Assembly (NCBI RefSeq): GCF_918320885.1
Contig: NZ_OU907312.1
Location: 470,465 to 534,464 of the forward strand
Reading direction: 5' to 3'
From: an unidentified bacterial endosymbiont
GTDB taxonomy: Bacteria; Pseudomonadota; Gammaproteobacteria; Enterobacterales; G038960095
Length of the DNA stretch: 64,000 nt
The notes below the pieces were generated by a model that was not told the origin of the DNA, did no database searches, and saw nothing but the letters and a program-made list of their open reading frames with translations. A program made the translations under genes and the position numbers. This document shows, one piece after another, positions 40,205 through 48,575 of this stretch. Numbering within the stretch: the stretch's first letter is position 1; the number at the start of each line of letters is the position of its first letter.

Positions 40205-40882
40205 ATGAGCCAAAGGCTTGTTGAATTACAGCATAAATTAGGCTACAAGTTTCAACACCCTAAGTTATTGCTACAAGCGCTAACCCATTGCAGCGCCACT
40301 GATCAACATAATGAGCGCCTAGAGTTTCTGGGCGACGCCATTTTAAGTTTTATCATCACCGAACTGCTGTACGAGCGTTTTCCCAAGGCGAACGAAGGAG
40401 ATCTGAGCCGGATGCGCTCTACATTGGTGCGTGGGCAGACGTTGGCACTATTAGCCCATGAATTCGGCTTAGGGGATTACCTGCGTCTAGGTCCAGGTGA
40501 AGTGAAAAGCGGTGGCCAGTCTCGCCAGTCAATTTTAGCGGATACCCTGGAGGCACTGATTGGCGCTGTCTACCTAGATGGTGGGATCGCCGCAGTGCGT
40601 CAACTGATTCTCCAGCGGTATCAACAGCGCTTAGAGAACATTGTTCCTAGCGAGCAGCAGAAAGACGCTAAAACGCGACTGCAAGAGCTAGTGCAGGGAC
40701 AGCAGCAGCCGTTGCCGCACTATCAGCTGGTTCAGATCGAGGGAGCAGCCCATCAACAACACTTTACCATTCATTGCCAAGTGGCGCTGCTAGCAGCGCC
40801 TACCGTCGGTCAGGGATCTAGCCGTCGCCGTGCTGAGCAGATGGCTGCAGGGCTTGCCTTGCAGGCGTTACAAGCCTTATGA
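40205..40882 (+). CDS. rnc: ribonuclease III
   Basis: This enzyme cuts double-stranded RNA in rRNA and mRNA maturation. It has 225 residues (E. coli 226). The signature [15 protein letters not shown] holds the catalytic Glu and Asp; [16 protein letters not shown] and a C-terminal dsRNA-binding domain ([27 protein letters not shown]) follow. It overlaps era by ATGA. Confidence 0.97.
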   Translation: MSQRLVELQHKLGYKFQHPKLLLQALTHCSATDQHNERLEFLGDAILSFIITELLYERFPKANEGDLSRMRSTLVRGQTLALLAHEFGLGDYLRLGPGEVKSGGQSRQSILADTLEALIGAVYLDGGIAAVRQLILQRYQQRLENIVPSEQQKDAKTRLQELVQGQQQPLPHYQLVQIEGAAHQQHFTIHCQVALLAAPTVGQGSSRRRAEQMAAGLALQALQAL

Positions 40883-41784
40883 GTGATTCTATTGTCAGTT
40901 ATTGTGGCTTTGTAGCGATTGTCGGACGTCCCAATGTTGGCAAGTCCACACTGCTCAATCGCCTAGTAGGTCAAAAGATTACCATTACCTCACGTAAGCC
41001 TCAAACGACCCGTCATCGTATTCTGGGGATCCAGACCGAAGGGGCTCACCAAGCGATCTATATTGATACGCCGGGAGTGCATACTGCTGAGACCCAGGCA
41101 TTGAATCGCTGGATGAACCGTACTGCTAGCCGTGCAATGCACGGGGTCGATCTGATCATCATGATGGTGGAGGGGACCCGGTGGACGCCTGATGATGATC
41201 AGGTACTGGCACAGCTAAAACAACTCACGGTGCCAGTGATCTTAGTGATTAATAAGATTGATTTGCTCTCCCATAAAACGCTGCTTTTGGACACCATTAG
41301 CCGCTTGAGTCGTCTGCATACTTTCCTCACCGTGGTCCCGATTTCAGCAGAGCAGGGAGAGCAGGTGGATACCATTGCTAGGTTAGTGCGGTCTCACTTG
41401 CCCATGGGCCCCCATCATTTTCCGGCCGATCATATCACCGATCGCTCGCAGCGTTTTTTGGTGGCTGAAATCATCCGCGAGAAACTGATCCGTTTTTTAG
41501 GTGATGAGCTCCCTTATGCTACTACCGTAGAGATTGAAGCGTTTCGTCAACGTCCCGGAGGCGGCTATCACATCAATGGGTTGATTTGGGTTGATCGTGC
41601 TGGGCAGAAGAAAATAGTGATCGGCTTCCAGGGCCAACAACTCAAAGTCATTGGCTGTGCGGCACGGCAAGCGATTGAAACGTTACTAGGCGATAAAATA
41701 TGTTTAGAACTCTGGGTGAAAGTTAAATCTGGTTGGGCCAATGATGTACGGTCTTTAACGAACTTAGGATATCGTGAAGAGTAG
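40879..41784 (+). CDS. era: GTPase Era
   Basis: Era binds 16S rRNA and assists 30S assembly. It has 301 residues, as in E. coli. G1 [13 protein letters not shown]3 DTPGVH, G4 NKID and the C-terminal KH domain ([30 protein letters not shown]) are intact. The start overlaps the rnc stop. Confidence 0.97.
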   Translation: MSDSIVSYCGFVAIVGRPNVGKSTLLNRLVGQKITITSRKPQTTRHRILGIQTEGAHQAIYIDTPGVHTAETQALNRWMNRTASRAMHGVDLIIMMVEGTRWTPDDDQVLAQLKQLTVPVILVINKIDLLSHKTLLLDTISRLSRLHTFLTVVPISAEQGEQVDTIARLVRSHLPMGPHHFPADHITDRSQRFLVAEIIREKLIRFLGDELPYATTVEIEAFRQRPGGGYHINGLIWVDRAGQKKIVIGFQGQQLKVIGCAARQAIETLLGDKICLELWVKVKSGWANDVRSLTNLGYREE

Positions 41785-41789
41785 CCGCT

Positions 41790-42482
41790 ATGGAGAGTAG
41801 GCAGCGGGCGTTGGTACTGCATCGCTTACCCTATCGTGAAACCAGCTTGCTATTAGATCTGTTTACCGAGCAGCAGGGCCGCATTAGGCTAGTGGCGCTT
41901 GGGGCACGGCGCCGGCGATCAACTTTACAGGGGTGTCTACAGGTTTTCACCCCCTTGCAGATCCAATGGCGTGGTACTGGGGGCACATTGCAGACGCTAC
42001 GGCAAGCGGAAGCGCTCTCATTAAGCTTGCCATTAACCGGACGGGCACTTTACAGTGCCCTCTATATCAATGAGCTGCTCTGTCGCTTGTTAGTCCCTGA
42101 CGTCTCCTATGAGGCGCTATTTGGCCAGTATCTCCAGACACTCTGTCAACTAGCCGCGAGTGACGGTCAATACGAACCGATCTTACGCTGTTTTGAGTTT
42201 GCTTTATTACAGGCCCTGGGCTACGGGGTAGATTTCCAACGCTGTGCAGCTACGGGTACTTTGGTACAAGACCAGGTTCATTATCGTTATCAAGCAGAAT
42301 ACGGTTTTGTGACCGCTGCGGTGGCAAGCCAGGACTCCTTTAGTGGTCAGCAGCTCCGGGCATTAGCAGCCGGGCAATTGTCTGATGCGGCCACCTTAAG
42401 AGCCGCTAAAATTTTTTCGCGATTGGCGTTCAAACCCTATTTAGGAGCTCGTCCGTTAAAAAGCCGCGAGCTATTTTATTAG
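41790..42482 (+). CDS. recO: DNA repair protein RecO
   Basis: RecO works with RecR to load RecA at gaps. It has 230 residues (E. coli 242). The OB fold (ALVLHRLPYRETSLLLDLFTEQQGRIRLVALGAR) and helical C-terminal part (LYINELLCRLLVPD, LRCFEFALLQALGYG) are clear. It lies 5 bases after era. pdxJ, which follows recO in E. coli, has moved elsewhere in this window. Confidence 0.94.
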   Translation: MESRQRALVLHRLPYRETSLLLDLFTEQQGRIRLVALGARRRRSTLQGCLQVFTPLQIQWRGTGGTLQTLRQAEALSLSLPLTGRALYSALYINELLCRLLVPDVSYEALFGQYLQTLCQLAASDGQYEPILRCFEFALLQALGYGVDFQRCAATGTLVQDQVHYRYQAEYGFVTAAVASQDSFSGQQLRALAAGQLSDAATLRAAKIFSRLAFKPYLGARPLKSRELFY

Positions 42483-42489
42483 ATAGTCT

Positions 42490-43263
42490 CTATTCAACCG
42501 TAGCCAATAGCTGTTTAACGAGCTGCAGGTATTGGCGTATAAACTCTGGAAAGCTGCTGCGTGCCGAGACATTCTCCGGATGAATCCGATACTTTTTATT
42601 GACCAGTAGCGCCGGGACCCCCCAAATTTTCGCTGCTTGGATCGCCTGCTCTTGTTGCGTGATCAGCGAGTTCACCAGGAAGCTATTCAACGCGTTATCA
42701 TAGGCAGTGGCGGTGATACCCGCATCGATAAAGGCCTGCCGAATATCCTCTGGCGTCTTCAAGGTCCTATGTTTTTGGATCCCCTCAAACAGAATAAGAT
42801 TCATTTTTTTTTCAACACCCAGGGTGATGGCCACCGCCCAAGCGCGAGTCAGCGCTTTAGCCAGCGGTCCTAATGCCGAAATATGATACTGTTTAAGTTG
42901 TCCATCGGGTGGTAAGCTACTCGCTAGCGCTTCCGATAAATGGTATTCATGCTGTAAACGGTAGCATTGAACGCAATAGAAAGAGAAAAATTCTATGATT
43001 TGCGGTTTAGGCGTGGCGGCTACTGGTAGGATTTCATAGTGCTTGCCCGCTTTAAAACTGTTTTTCGGCAGTGAGGGCTGGTTTGAGGGCGATGGTTCCT
43101 CTGAGTTTGTGGGAGCCCCTAACCGCTCTTGGGTTCGGTCGGATGAGCTTGAAACCCTGGCGATCTCCAGGGGAAAAGCAGCACTCCAACCCTTTGACAG
43201 CACTACGGCTGCTAAAGCGGCTGTGAGTAATACACTGCTAAAAACAACCCATTTTTTTTTCAT
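42490..43263 (-). CDS. dsbA: DsbA-like thiol:disulfide oxidoreductase with CVQC active site
   Basis: The protein has 257 residues (E. coli DsbA 208). The N-terminus MKKKWVVFSSVLLTAALAAVVL may be an uncleaved anchor; residues 35-70 are a Ser/Pro-rich linker. The DsbA fold then follows closely: EFFSFYCVQCYRLQHEYHLSE, AWAVAITLGVEKK, LFEGIQKHRTL, the cis-Pro loop WGVPALLVNKKY. The active-site Cys pair (97 and 100) encloses Val-Gln, whereas classical DsbA has Pro-His. The dipeptide sets redox potential, so this protein may be less oxidising or act on other substrates. It converges on recO. Confidence 0.88.
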   Translation of the reverse strand: MKKKWVVFSSVLLTAALAAVVLSKGWSAAFPLEIARVSSSSDRTQERLGAPTNSEEPSPSNQPSLPKNSFKAGKHYEILPVAATPKPQIIEFFSFYCVQCYRLQHEYHLSEALASSLPPDGQLKQYHISALGPLAKALTRAWAVAITLGVEKKMNLILFEGIQKHRTLKTPEDIRQAFIDAGITATAYDNALNSFLVNSLITQQEQAIQAAKIWGVPALLVNKKYRIHPENVSARSSFPEFIRQYLQLVKQLLATVE

Positions 43264-43358
43264 CAATTAATATTCAGTACACGCTAATAGGGGCACCAAT
43301 CAAGCTATTATTGGTTCTAGACCTTATCATTGCAAGTCATCTTCTGAAAAATAGCGAC

Positions 43359-44015
43359 TCAGCAGGGTAGCAGGGGCGCGCCATAACGCTGTTGATAGTC
43401 GTGTATGAGTGGCAAGTTGTGCGCCAAGGCAGGCTGGGTCACTAAATAATCGGTCAGATCGGTTAAGGTAATAATCGACAGCACTGGACAGCCATACCGC
43501 TCTGCAATCTCCTGTAGTGCGGATTGCGTGCCGCTCCCGCGCTCCTGGCGATCGAAGGCGATGATAATCGCTGATACGGTGGCACCCTCTGCCGAAATCA
43601 GCGGCATGGCTTCATGGACCGCAGTACCTGCTGAGATGACATCATCGATGAACACCACCTGTCCAGCCAATGGCCGGCCTACCAATTGGCCTTTTTCACC
43701 ATGATCTTTGGGCTCTTTACGGTTAAAACTGTAAGGAACGCTACGTTGATACTGCTGCTGCAAGGCGATGGCAGTAGCACTCACCAACGGAATCCCCTTA
43801 TAAGCCGATCCAAATAGTTGGTCGAAGGCGATTCCCGATTCTATCAACGCTGTGGCGTAGCAGTGGCCTAATAAGGCTAAATCAGCACCACTATCAAATA
43901 GCCCGCTATTAAAAAAATAGGGACTTTGGCGTCCTGATTTTAGGGTGAATTGGCCAAAAACTAACACCTGTCGTTGGATTGCTCGTTCGATTAATTGTTC
44001 TTGGTAGCTTTTCAT
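43359..44015 (-). CDS. pyrE: orotate phosphoribosyltransferase
   Basis: PyrE joins orotate and PRPP to give OMP in pyrimidine synthesis. It has 218 residues (E. coli 213). The start MKSYQEQLIERAIQRQVLVFGQFTLKSGRQSPYFFN (quoted from its N-terminus in parts) aligns with E. coli. The PRPP loop is VFIDDVISAGTAVHE, and SAYKGIPL and FNRKEPKDHGEKG are intact. In E. coli rph lies directly upstream; here only about 390 bases without a recognisable gene separate it from yicC. Confidence 0.96.
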   Translation of the reverse strand: MKSYQEQLIERAIQRQVLVFGQFTLKSGRQSPYFFNSGLFDSGADLALLGHCYATALIESGIAFDQLFGSAYKGIPLVSATAIALQQQYQRSVPYSFNRKEPKDHGEKGQLVGRPLAGQVVFIDDVISAGTAVHEAMPLISAEGATVSAIIIAFDRQERGSGTQSALQEIAERYGCPVLSIITLTDLTDYLVTQPALAHNLPLIHDYQQRYGAPLLPC

Positions 44016-44403
44016 GATCGTCTTGGCTCAGCTGATCCGGTTTCGGAGGATAATAGCATCAAGTTCAGCCTGCAAACGCGTTTTTTTGGCCTCAATCCCT
44101 ATGCAATTCCCAAAGAAATGGGTGTTACCAGCCCCTTGTAGCGCAGACCGAGCCTTTGGCCTGTCGGGTAGCGTCACGAGTGAAGGGCCTAGGGCACAGT
44201 GTGTGCTGATTGAGCAGCGTTTACCGGTAAACGGTATCGCGCACGCTCTGTAAGGGGTCACACGCTCCGGAAAGGATACTGCTTTAGCCTATAAGCGTCT
44301 ATGCTATTGGTAGCACCGCGCCCAGTGATTCTCAGTAGGCAACCACAGTCAACCAACAGGTATCGATGATGAAGGATGGTTTCAGCACGCTAAAAGGTTC
44401 TCC
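44016..44403. other. gene-poor gap where rph would be expected
   Basis: These 388 bases separate divergent pyrE and yicC. E. coli has rph here; I find no RNase PH motif. A 77-codon frame on the minus strand (44028-44261, GTG start) has no recognisable family and no signal peptide. The gap may be the eroded site of rph plus two promoters. Confidence 0.4.
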
Positions 44404-45276
44404 ATGTTGCGCAGTATGACCGCATTTGCATGCCATACTGTGACTGACCCAACCGGCGTAGCCACTTGGGAATTGCGGTCGGTTAACCACCGCTATCTTG
44501 AGTTCAGCTGTCGCTTACCAGAGGAGTTGCGAGCCCTAGAGCCGTTAATTCGCCAGAGGCTGGCTACCATGATTACCCGAGGTAAAGTAGAGTGCACCTT
44601 GCGTTTGCTAGAGACTCCAGCGGCTGAAGCGCCACTGCAGCTCAATCAACCGCTGGTACAGCAGCTGTTGGAAGCGGCCCAGTGGGTTAACTCCAAGAGT
44701 GCAACCGGCACGCTCAATCTGCTAGAGGTTCTACGTTGGCCAGGGGTGATCATCGTGGACAGAGCCGCTATCAAGGATGAACAGCGCTTGATGGCAGCCT
44801 ATGATCAAGCCTTACAGCAGCTAGTGGCAGTCCGCACTGGTGAGGGCTGTGCATTACAATCGTTGCTGGAGCAACGCTTAACCGCTCTTGAGCAACAGAT
44901 TGATCACATTCAACAGCGACTGCCGGACCTGGTAGAACTGCAACGCCAAAAGCTGCGGGATAAGCTACTACAAGCTTCACTGCCGTTGGAGTTGCTGCCG
45001 GATCCGGAGCATTTAGCCTCCGCGTTACTGGTGCTGATACAACGCCTGGATGTTGCCGAAGAGTTAGAGCGATTAGCGCTGCATGTACTGGAGACCAGAG
45101 CTATCCTGCAGCAGCCTGGTGCCGTTGGCCGTCGGCTGGATTTTATGATGCAAGAGTTGGGTCGTGAGGCTAATACCTTAGGCGCAAAAGCCACACTATC
45201 GGCAGTGACACTAGCCACGGTAGAGATGAAATTGCTCATTGAGCAGATGCGTGAGCAGATCCAAAATATCGAATAG
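44404..45276 (+). CDS. yicC: YicC-family endoribonuclease
   Basis: The protein has 290 residues (E. coli 287). It begins MLRSMTAFACHTV and ends VEMKLLIEQMREQIQNIE, both diagnostic; RSVNHRYLE, RGKVECTLR, QRLDVAEELERL and VGRRLDFMMQELGREANTLGAKA are conserved. The C-terminal half is coiled-coil-like. YicC proteins are endoribonucleases linked to sRNA turnover. gmk follows 18 bases downstream, an order common in Proteobacteria outside the E. coli group. Confidence 0.93.
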   Translation: MLRSMTAFACHTVTDPTGVATWELRSVNHRYLEFSCRLPEELRALEPLIRQRLATMITRGKVECTLRLLETPAAEAPLQLNQPLVQQLLEAAQWVNSKSATGTLNLLEVLRWPGVIIVDRAAIKDEQRLMAAYDQALQQLVAVRTGEGCALQSLLEQRLTALEQQIDHIQQRLPDLVELQRQKLRDKLLQASLPLELLPDPEHLASALLVLIQRLDVAEELERLALHVLETRAILQQPGAVGRRLDFMMQELGREANTLGAKATLSAVTLATVEMKLLIEQMREQIQNIE

Positions 45277-45294
45277 CAGTGATGAAGGATAACC

Positions 45295-45924
45295 ATGATA
45301 CCAGGAACCCTGTATGTTATCTCAGCCCCTAGCGGGGCTGGTAAATCCAGTTTAATTGACGCTTATTTACACAGTGAGCCGCTGAGTCAATGCCAGCGAT
45401 CCATTTCGCATACTACCCGAGCCAAACGACCAGGAGAAATTGATGGCGAGCACTACCATTTTATAGACGCCAGCACCTTCACCACCCTGGTCGCGCAGGG
45501 TGAATTTATAGAGCATGCCAAGGTATTTGACCATGATTACGGGACTTCGCGAAAGAGCGTTGAATCAATCTTGGCCCAGGGGTGCGATCTGTTTCTAGAT
45601 ATTGATTGGCAGGGGGCCCGTCAAGTGCGGGAAAAAATAGCGGAGATCTGTACGATTTTCATTTTGCCGCCGTCACGTCAAGCTTTGGAACAGCGACTAC
45701 GTCAACGGGCACAAGATAGTGAGGGAGTTGTTGCTAGACGGATGATCACAGCCGTCAGTGAGATGTCTCACTGTCACGAGTATGATTATTTAATTATTAA
45801 CGATGATTTTCAACAAGCCTTGGCCGATCTCAAGGCAGTTATCTACGCCACCCATTTGCAATATCGTCAACAGCAGTCGCGTTGTCAATTACTGCTGAGT
45901 AAATTGTTAGCGACGGGAAGCTAA
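45295..45924 (+). CDS. gmk: guanylate kinase
   Basis: Gmk phosphorylates GMP to GDP. It has 209 residues (E. coli 207). The P-loop is SAPSGAGKSSLI; the GMP-binding region is SHTTRAKRPGEIDGEHYHFI; FLDIDWQGARQV and YDYLIINDDF are conserved. It heads gmk-rpoZ-spoT, which together govern guanine nucleotide and (p)ppGpp levels. Confidence 0.97.
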   Translation: MIPGTLYVISAPSGAGKSSLIDAYLHSEPLSQCQRSISHTTRAKRPGEIDGEHYHFIDASTFTTLVAQGEFIEHAKVFDHDYGTSRKSVESILAQGCDLFLDIDWQGARQVREKIAEICTIFILPPSRQALEQRLRQRAQDSEGVVARRMITAVSEMSHCHEYDYLIINDDFQQALADLKAVIYATHLQYRQQQSRCQLLLSKLLATGS

Positions 45925-46028
45925 TTTAAGTATCATCCTGATTGAATATCACCTCAGGCCGCGAGGGTGTAGAGCACTCGTTGGGGTTTGACTTGATTAC
46001 AGTGATAGACCAGCAAAGAGGGCTTTAA

Positions 46029-46307
46029 ATGGCACGAGTAACGGTAGAAAAGGCTATTGAAAAAATTGGGAATCGTTTTGACTTGGTACTGATTGCAGCA
46101 CGCCGTGCTCGTCAGCTTCAGGTGGATGGTCGAGAACCTTTAGTTCCAGCAGCCAATCATAAATGCACAGTCATTGCACTGTACGAAGTAGAAAATCGGC
46201 TGATTACCCCGGCTATTTTGGATGAATATGAGCGGCAAGCGCAGCGATCAGGGGGATTGAGTACTGTCGGTGCCATCACTTATGATCACCAGGCGTCCTT
46301 AAGTTAA
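46029..46307 (+). CDS. rpoZ: RNA polymerase omega subunit
   Basis: Omega helps assemble RNA polymerase and forms part of a ppGpp-binding site. It has 92 residues (E. coli 91). [30 protein letters not shown] (in parts), [11 protein letters not shown] and [11 protein letters not shown] are typical. GAGGG precedes the ATG. It is followed within a few bases by the spoT region. Confidence 0.96.
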   Translation: MARVTVEKAIEKIGNRFDLVLIAARRARQLQVDGREPLVPAANHKCTVIALYEVENRLITPAILDEYERQAQRSGGLSTVGAITYDHQASLS

Positions 46308-46382
46308 CGGGTGATCGGATTGATGACCCAAGAGGATGGCGTTGGTCGGTCGGTCGAAAAGCAGATCGGACAAGGATACTGT

Positions 46383-48491
46383 GTGAACGTAGGGTCATTT
46401 GAAAAACTGCGAGCAGCCATTCAGAGTTACTTGCCGACAGAGCAGCTAGCGGTCATCAAACAGGCTTACCTGTTTGCCCAACACGCACATCAAGGCCAGT
46501 ACCGCTCTAGTGGGGAGCCTTATGTGACGCATCCACTGGCAGTCGCCACTATTCTAGCTGAAATGCGCCTTGATCAAGAAACGATCATAGCGGCTGTACT
46601 GCATGATGTGATTGAAGATACCGCAACCACCTTTCAAAGGGTAGAGCAGCAATTTGGTAGCACGGTTGCTCAGTTAGTTGAAGGGGTCTCTAAGCTTGAT
46701 AAATTAAAATTTCGTAATCGGCAAGAGGCTAAAGCCGAAAATTTTTGCAAAATGATCATGGCGATGGTGCAAGATATTCGCGTGATCTTAATTAAATTGG
46801 CCGATCGGCTGCATAATATGCGCACCTTAGAGGGGTTACGTGCCAGCAAGCGACGCCGTATCGCTTGTGAAACGTTGGAGATCTATAGTCCCTTAGCGCA
46901 TCGTTTAGGGATCCACCATTTAAAAATTGAATTGGAAGAACTGGGTTTTGAAGCGTTTTTCCCCAACCGTTATCGGGTTTTAAAAAGTGTTGTTAAAGCG
47001 GCTCATGGCAACCGCAAAGCGATCATCTGTAAGATTTTGACTGAGATTGAAACGTGCCTTCAAGCAGCAGGTATCGAGGCCCGAGTCAGTGGGCGTGAAA
47101 AACATCTCTTTTCCATTTACCAAAAAATGAAACAAAAGGAGCAGCGTTTTCACTCTATCATGGATATCTACGCTTTTCGGGTGATTGTCCAAGAAGTAGA
47201 GACCTGTTATCGGGTATTGGGTCAAGTGCACGCCCTCTATAAGCCACGTGCTGGTCGTTTTAAAGACTATATCGCGATCCCTAAGGCCAATGGCTATCAA
47301 TCTCTGCACACCTCCATGATGGGCCCGCATGGTTTACCAGCAGAGATACAGATACGAACAGAGGATATGGAACAGATGGCCGAGATGGGCGTGGCGGCGC
47401 ACTGGACCTATAAACAGCCCAGTGGTGTAGGGACCATGGCACAAGTACGGGCGCAGCGTTGGATGAAAAATTTGCTGGAGTTACAGCAAAGCACCGGCAG
47501 TTCCGTTGAATTTATCGAAAGCGTCAAGTTTGATCTCTTTCCCAATGAAATTTATGTATTTACCCCAAAAGGGCGTATTGTTGAGTTACCAGCAGGCGCC
47601 ACACCGATTGATTTCGCCTATGCGGTTCATACAGACATTGGTCATGCTTGCGTGGGTTCCAGAGTCGATCGGCAATCCTACCCCTTATCACAACCCTTGC
47701 ATAATGGGCAAACCGTGGAGATCATCACCGCACCAGGTTCCCGTCCTAATGCTGCTTGGATGAACTTTATCGTGACTTCGAAGGCACGCGCTAAAATTCG
47801 CCAGCGATTGAAAAGCTTAGGAAAAGAAGATGCGATTAAGCTGGGACGCTATTTATTAGAGCATGCCTTAGGCTATCCCCTAGAGCAGTTAGCAGAGGCG
47901 TCATTGCAGTGGTTATTAACAGAAATGAAACTGGGCTCTTTGGAGGCGTTGTTGGCAGAGCTGGGGCTGGGTAATCTCATGAGTACTGTGATTGCACATC
48001 GGCTAGCTGAGCATGAAGGGGTTGCAGGCAATAAAGTTTGTGCAGGACGACAACTGCCCATTCGGGGAGCCGATGGTGTGTTAATCACCTTTTCCAAGTG
48101 TTGCCGGCCTATCCCCGGGGATCCCATTATTGCTTATACCAGCCCGGGCAAAGGACTCGCAATACACCATGAGCTGTGTCGTAATATCCGTGGCTATCCC
48201 AATGGGGTTGATAAATTCATGTCGGTGGCGTGGGATAACACCATTGACCAAGAGTTTATGACCGAAATTAAGGTGGATATGGTGAATTATCAAGGCGCCT
48301 TAGCTAACTTACTGACTAAGATCAATACGACTGGATCGACTGTCCATCATTTAATGACTGAAGAGCGAGATGGCCGGGTCTATAGCGTCCATTTACAATT
48401 TACAGTACGTGATCGAGTGCACCTGGCTAATGTCATCCGTAAAATTAAAAAAATGCCGAATATTCTTAAAGTGATCCGTCATCGTAATTAA
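46383..48491 (+). CDS. spoT: bifunctional (p)ppGpp synthetase/hydrolase SpoT
   Basis: SpoT hydrolyses and weakly makes (p)ppGpp. I choose GTG 46383, after AAGGA, because it gives 702 residues, exactly the E. coli length; the frame is open up to 46311. The HD hydrolase motif HDVIEDT, the synthetase-like KDYIAIPKANGYQSLHTSMMGP, the TGS domain (VFTPKGRIVELPAGATPIDFAYAVHTDIGHAC in parts) and a C-terminal ACT domain (VDMVNYQGALANLLTKI) are present. trmH, which follows spoT in E. coli, is missing; recG comes next. Confidence 0.95.
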   Translation: MNVGSFEKLRAAIQSYLPTEQLAVIKQAYLFAQHAHQGQYRSSGEPYVTHPLAVATILAEMRLDQETIIAAVLHDVIEDTATTFQRVEQQFGSTVAQLVEGVSKLDKLKFRNRQEAKAENFCKMIMAMVQDIRVILIKLADRLHNMRTLEGLRASKRRRIACETLEIYSPLAHRLGIHHLKIELEELGFEAFFPNRYRVLKSVVKAAHGNRKAIICKILTEIETCLQAAGIEARVSGREKHLFSIYQKMKQKEQRFHSIMDIYAFRVIVQEVETCYRVLGQVHALYKPRAGRFKDYIAIPKANGYQSLHTSMMGPHGLPAEIQIRTEDMEQMAEMGVAAHWTYKQPSGVGTMAQVRAQRWMKNLLELQQSTGSSVEFIESVKFDLFPNEIYVFTPKGRIVELPAGATPIDFAYAVHTDIGHACVGSRVDRQSYPLSQPLHNGQTVEIITAPGSRPNAAWMNFIVTSKARAKIRQRLKSLGKEDAIKLGRYLLEHALGYPLEQLAEASLQWLLTEMKLGSLEALLAELGLGNLMSTVIAHRLAEHEGVAGNKVCAGRQLPIRGADGVLITFSKCCRPIPGDPIIAYTSPGKGLAIHHELCRNIRGYPNGVDKFMSVAWDNTIDQEFMTEIKVDMVNYQGALANLLTKINTTGSTVHHLMTEERDGRVYSVHLQFTVRDRVHLANVIRKIKKMPNILKVIRHRN

Positions 48492-48575
48492 GTGGGCTTG
48501 CTGTTGCAGGCGCTTATAGTCTATTGTTGAGCAGCTCGATAATAGATATTACAACCCTAGTGATACAGGAAGCCT

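Noticed and set aside
44028..44261. 77-codon minus-strand frame between pyrE and yicC
   Set aside because: GTG start without ribosome-binding site, no recognisable family, not RNase PH; listed only as part of the gap.
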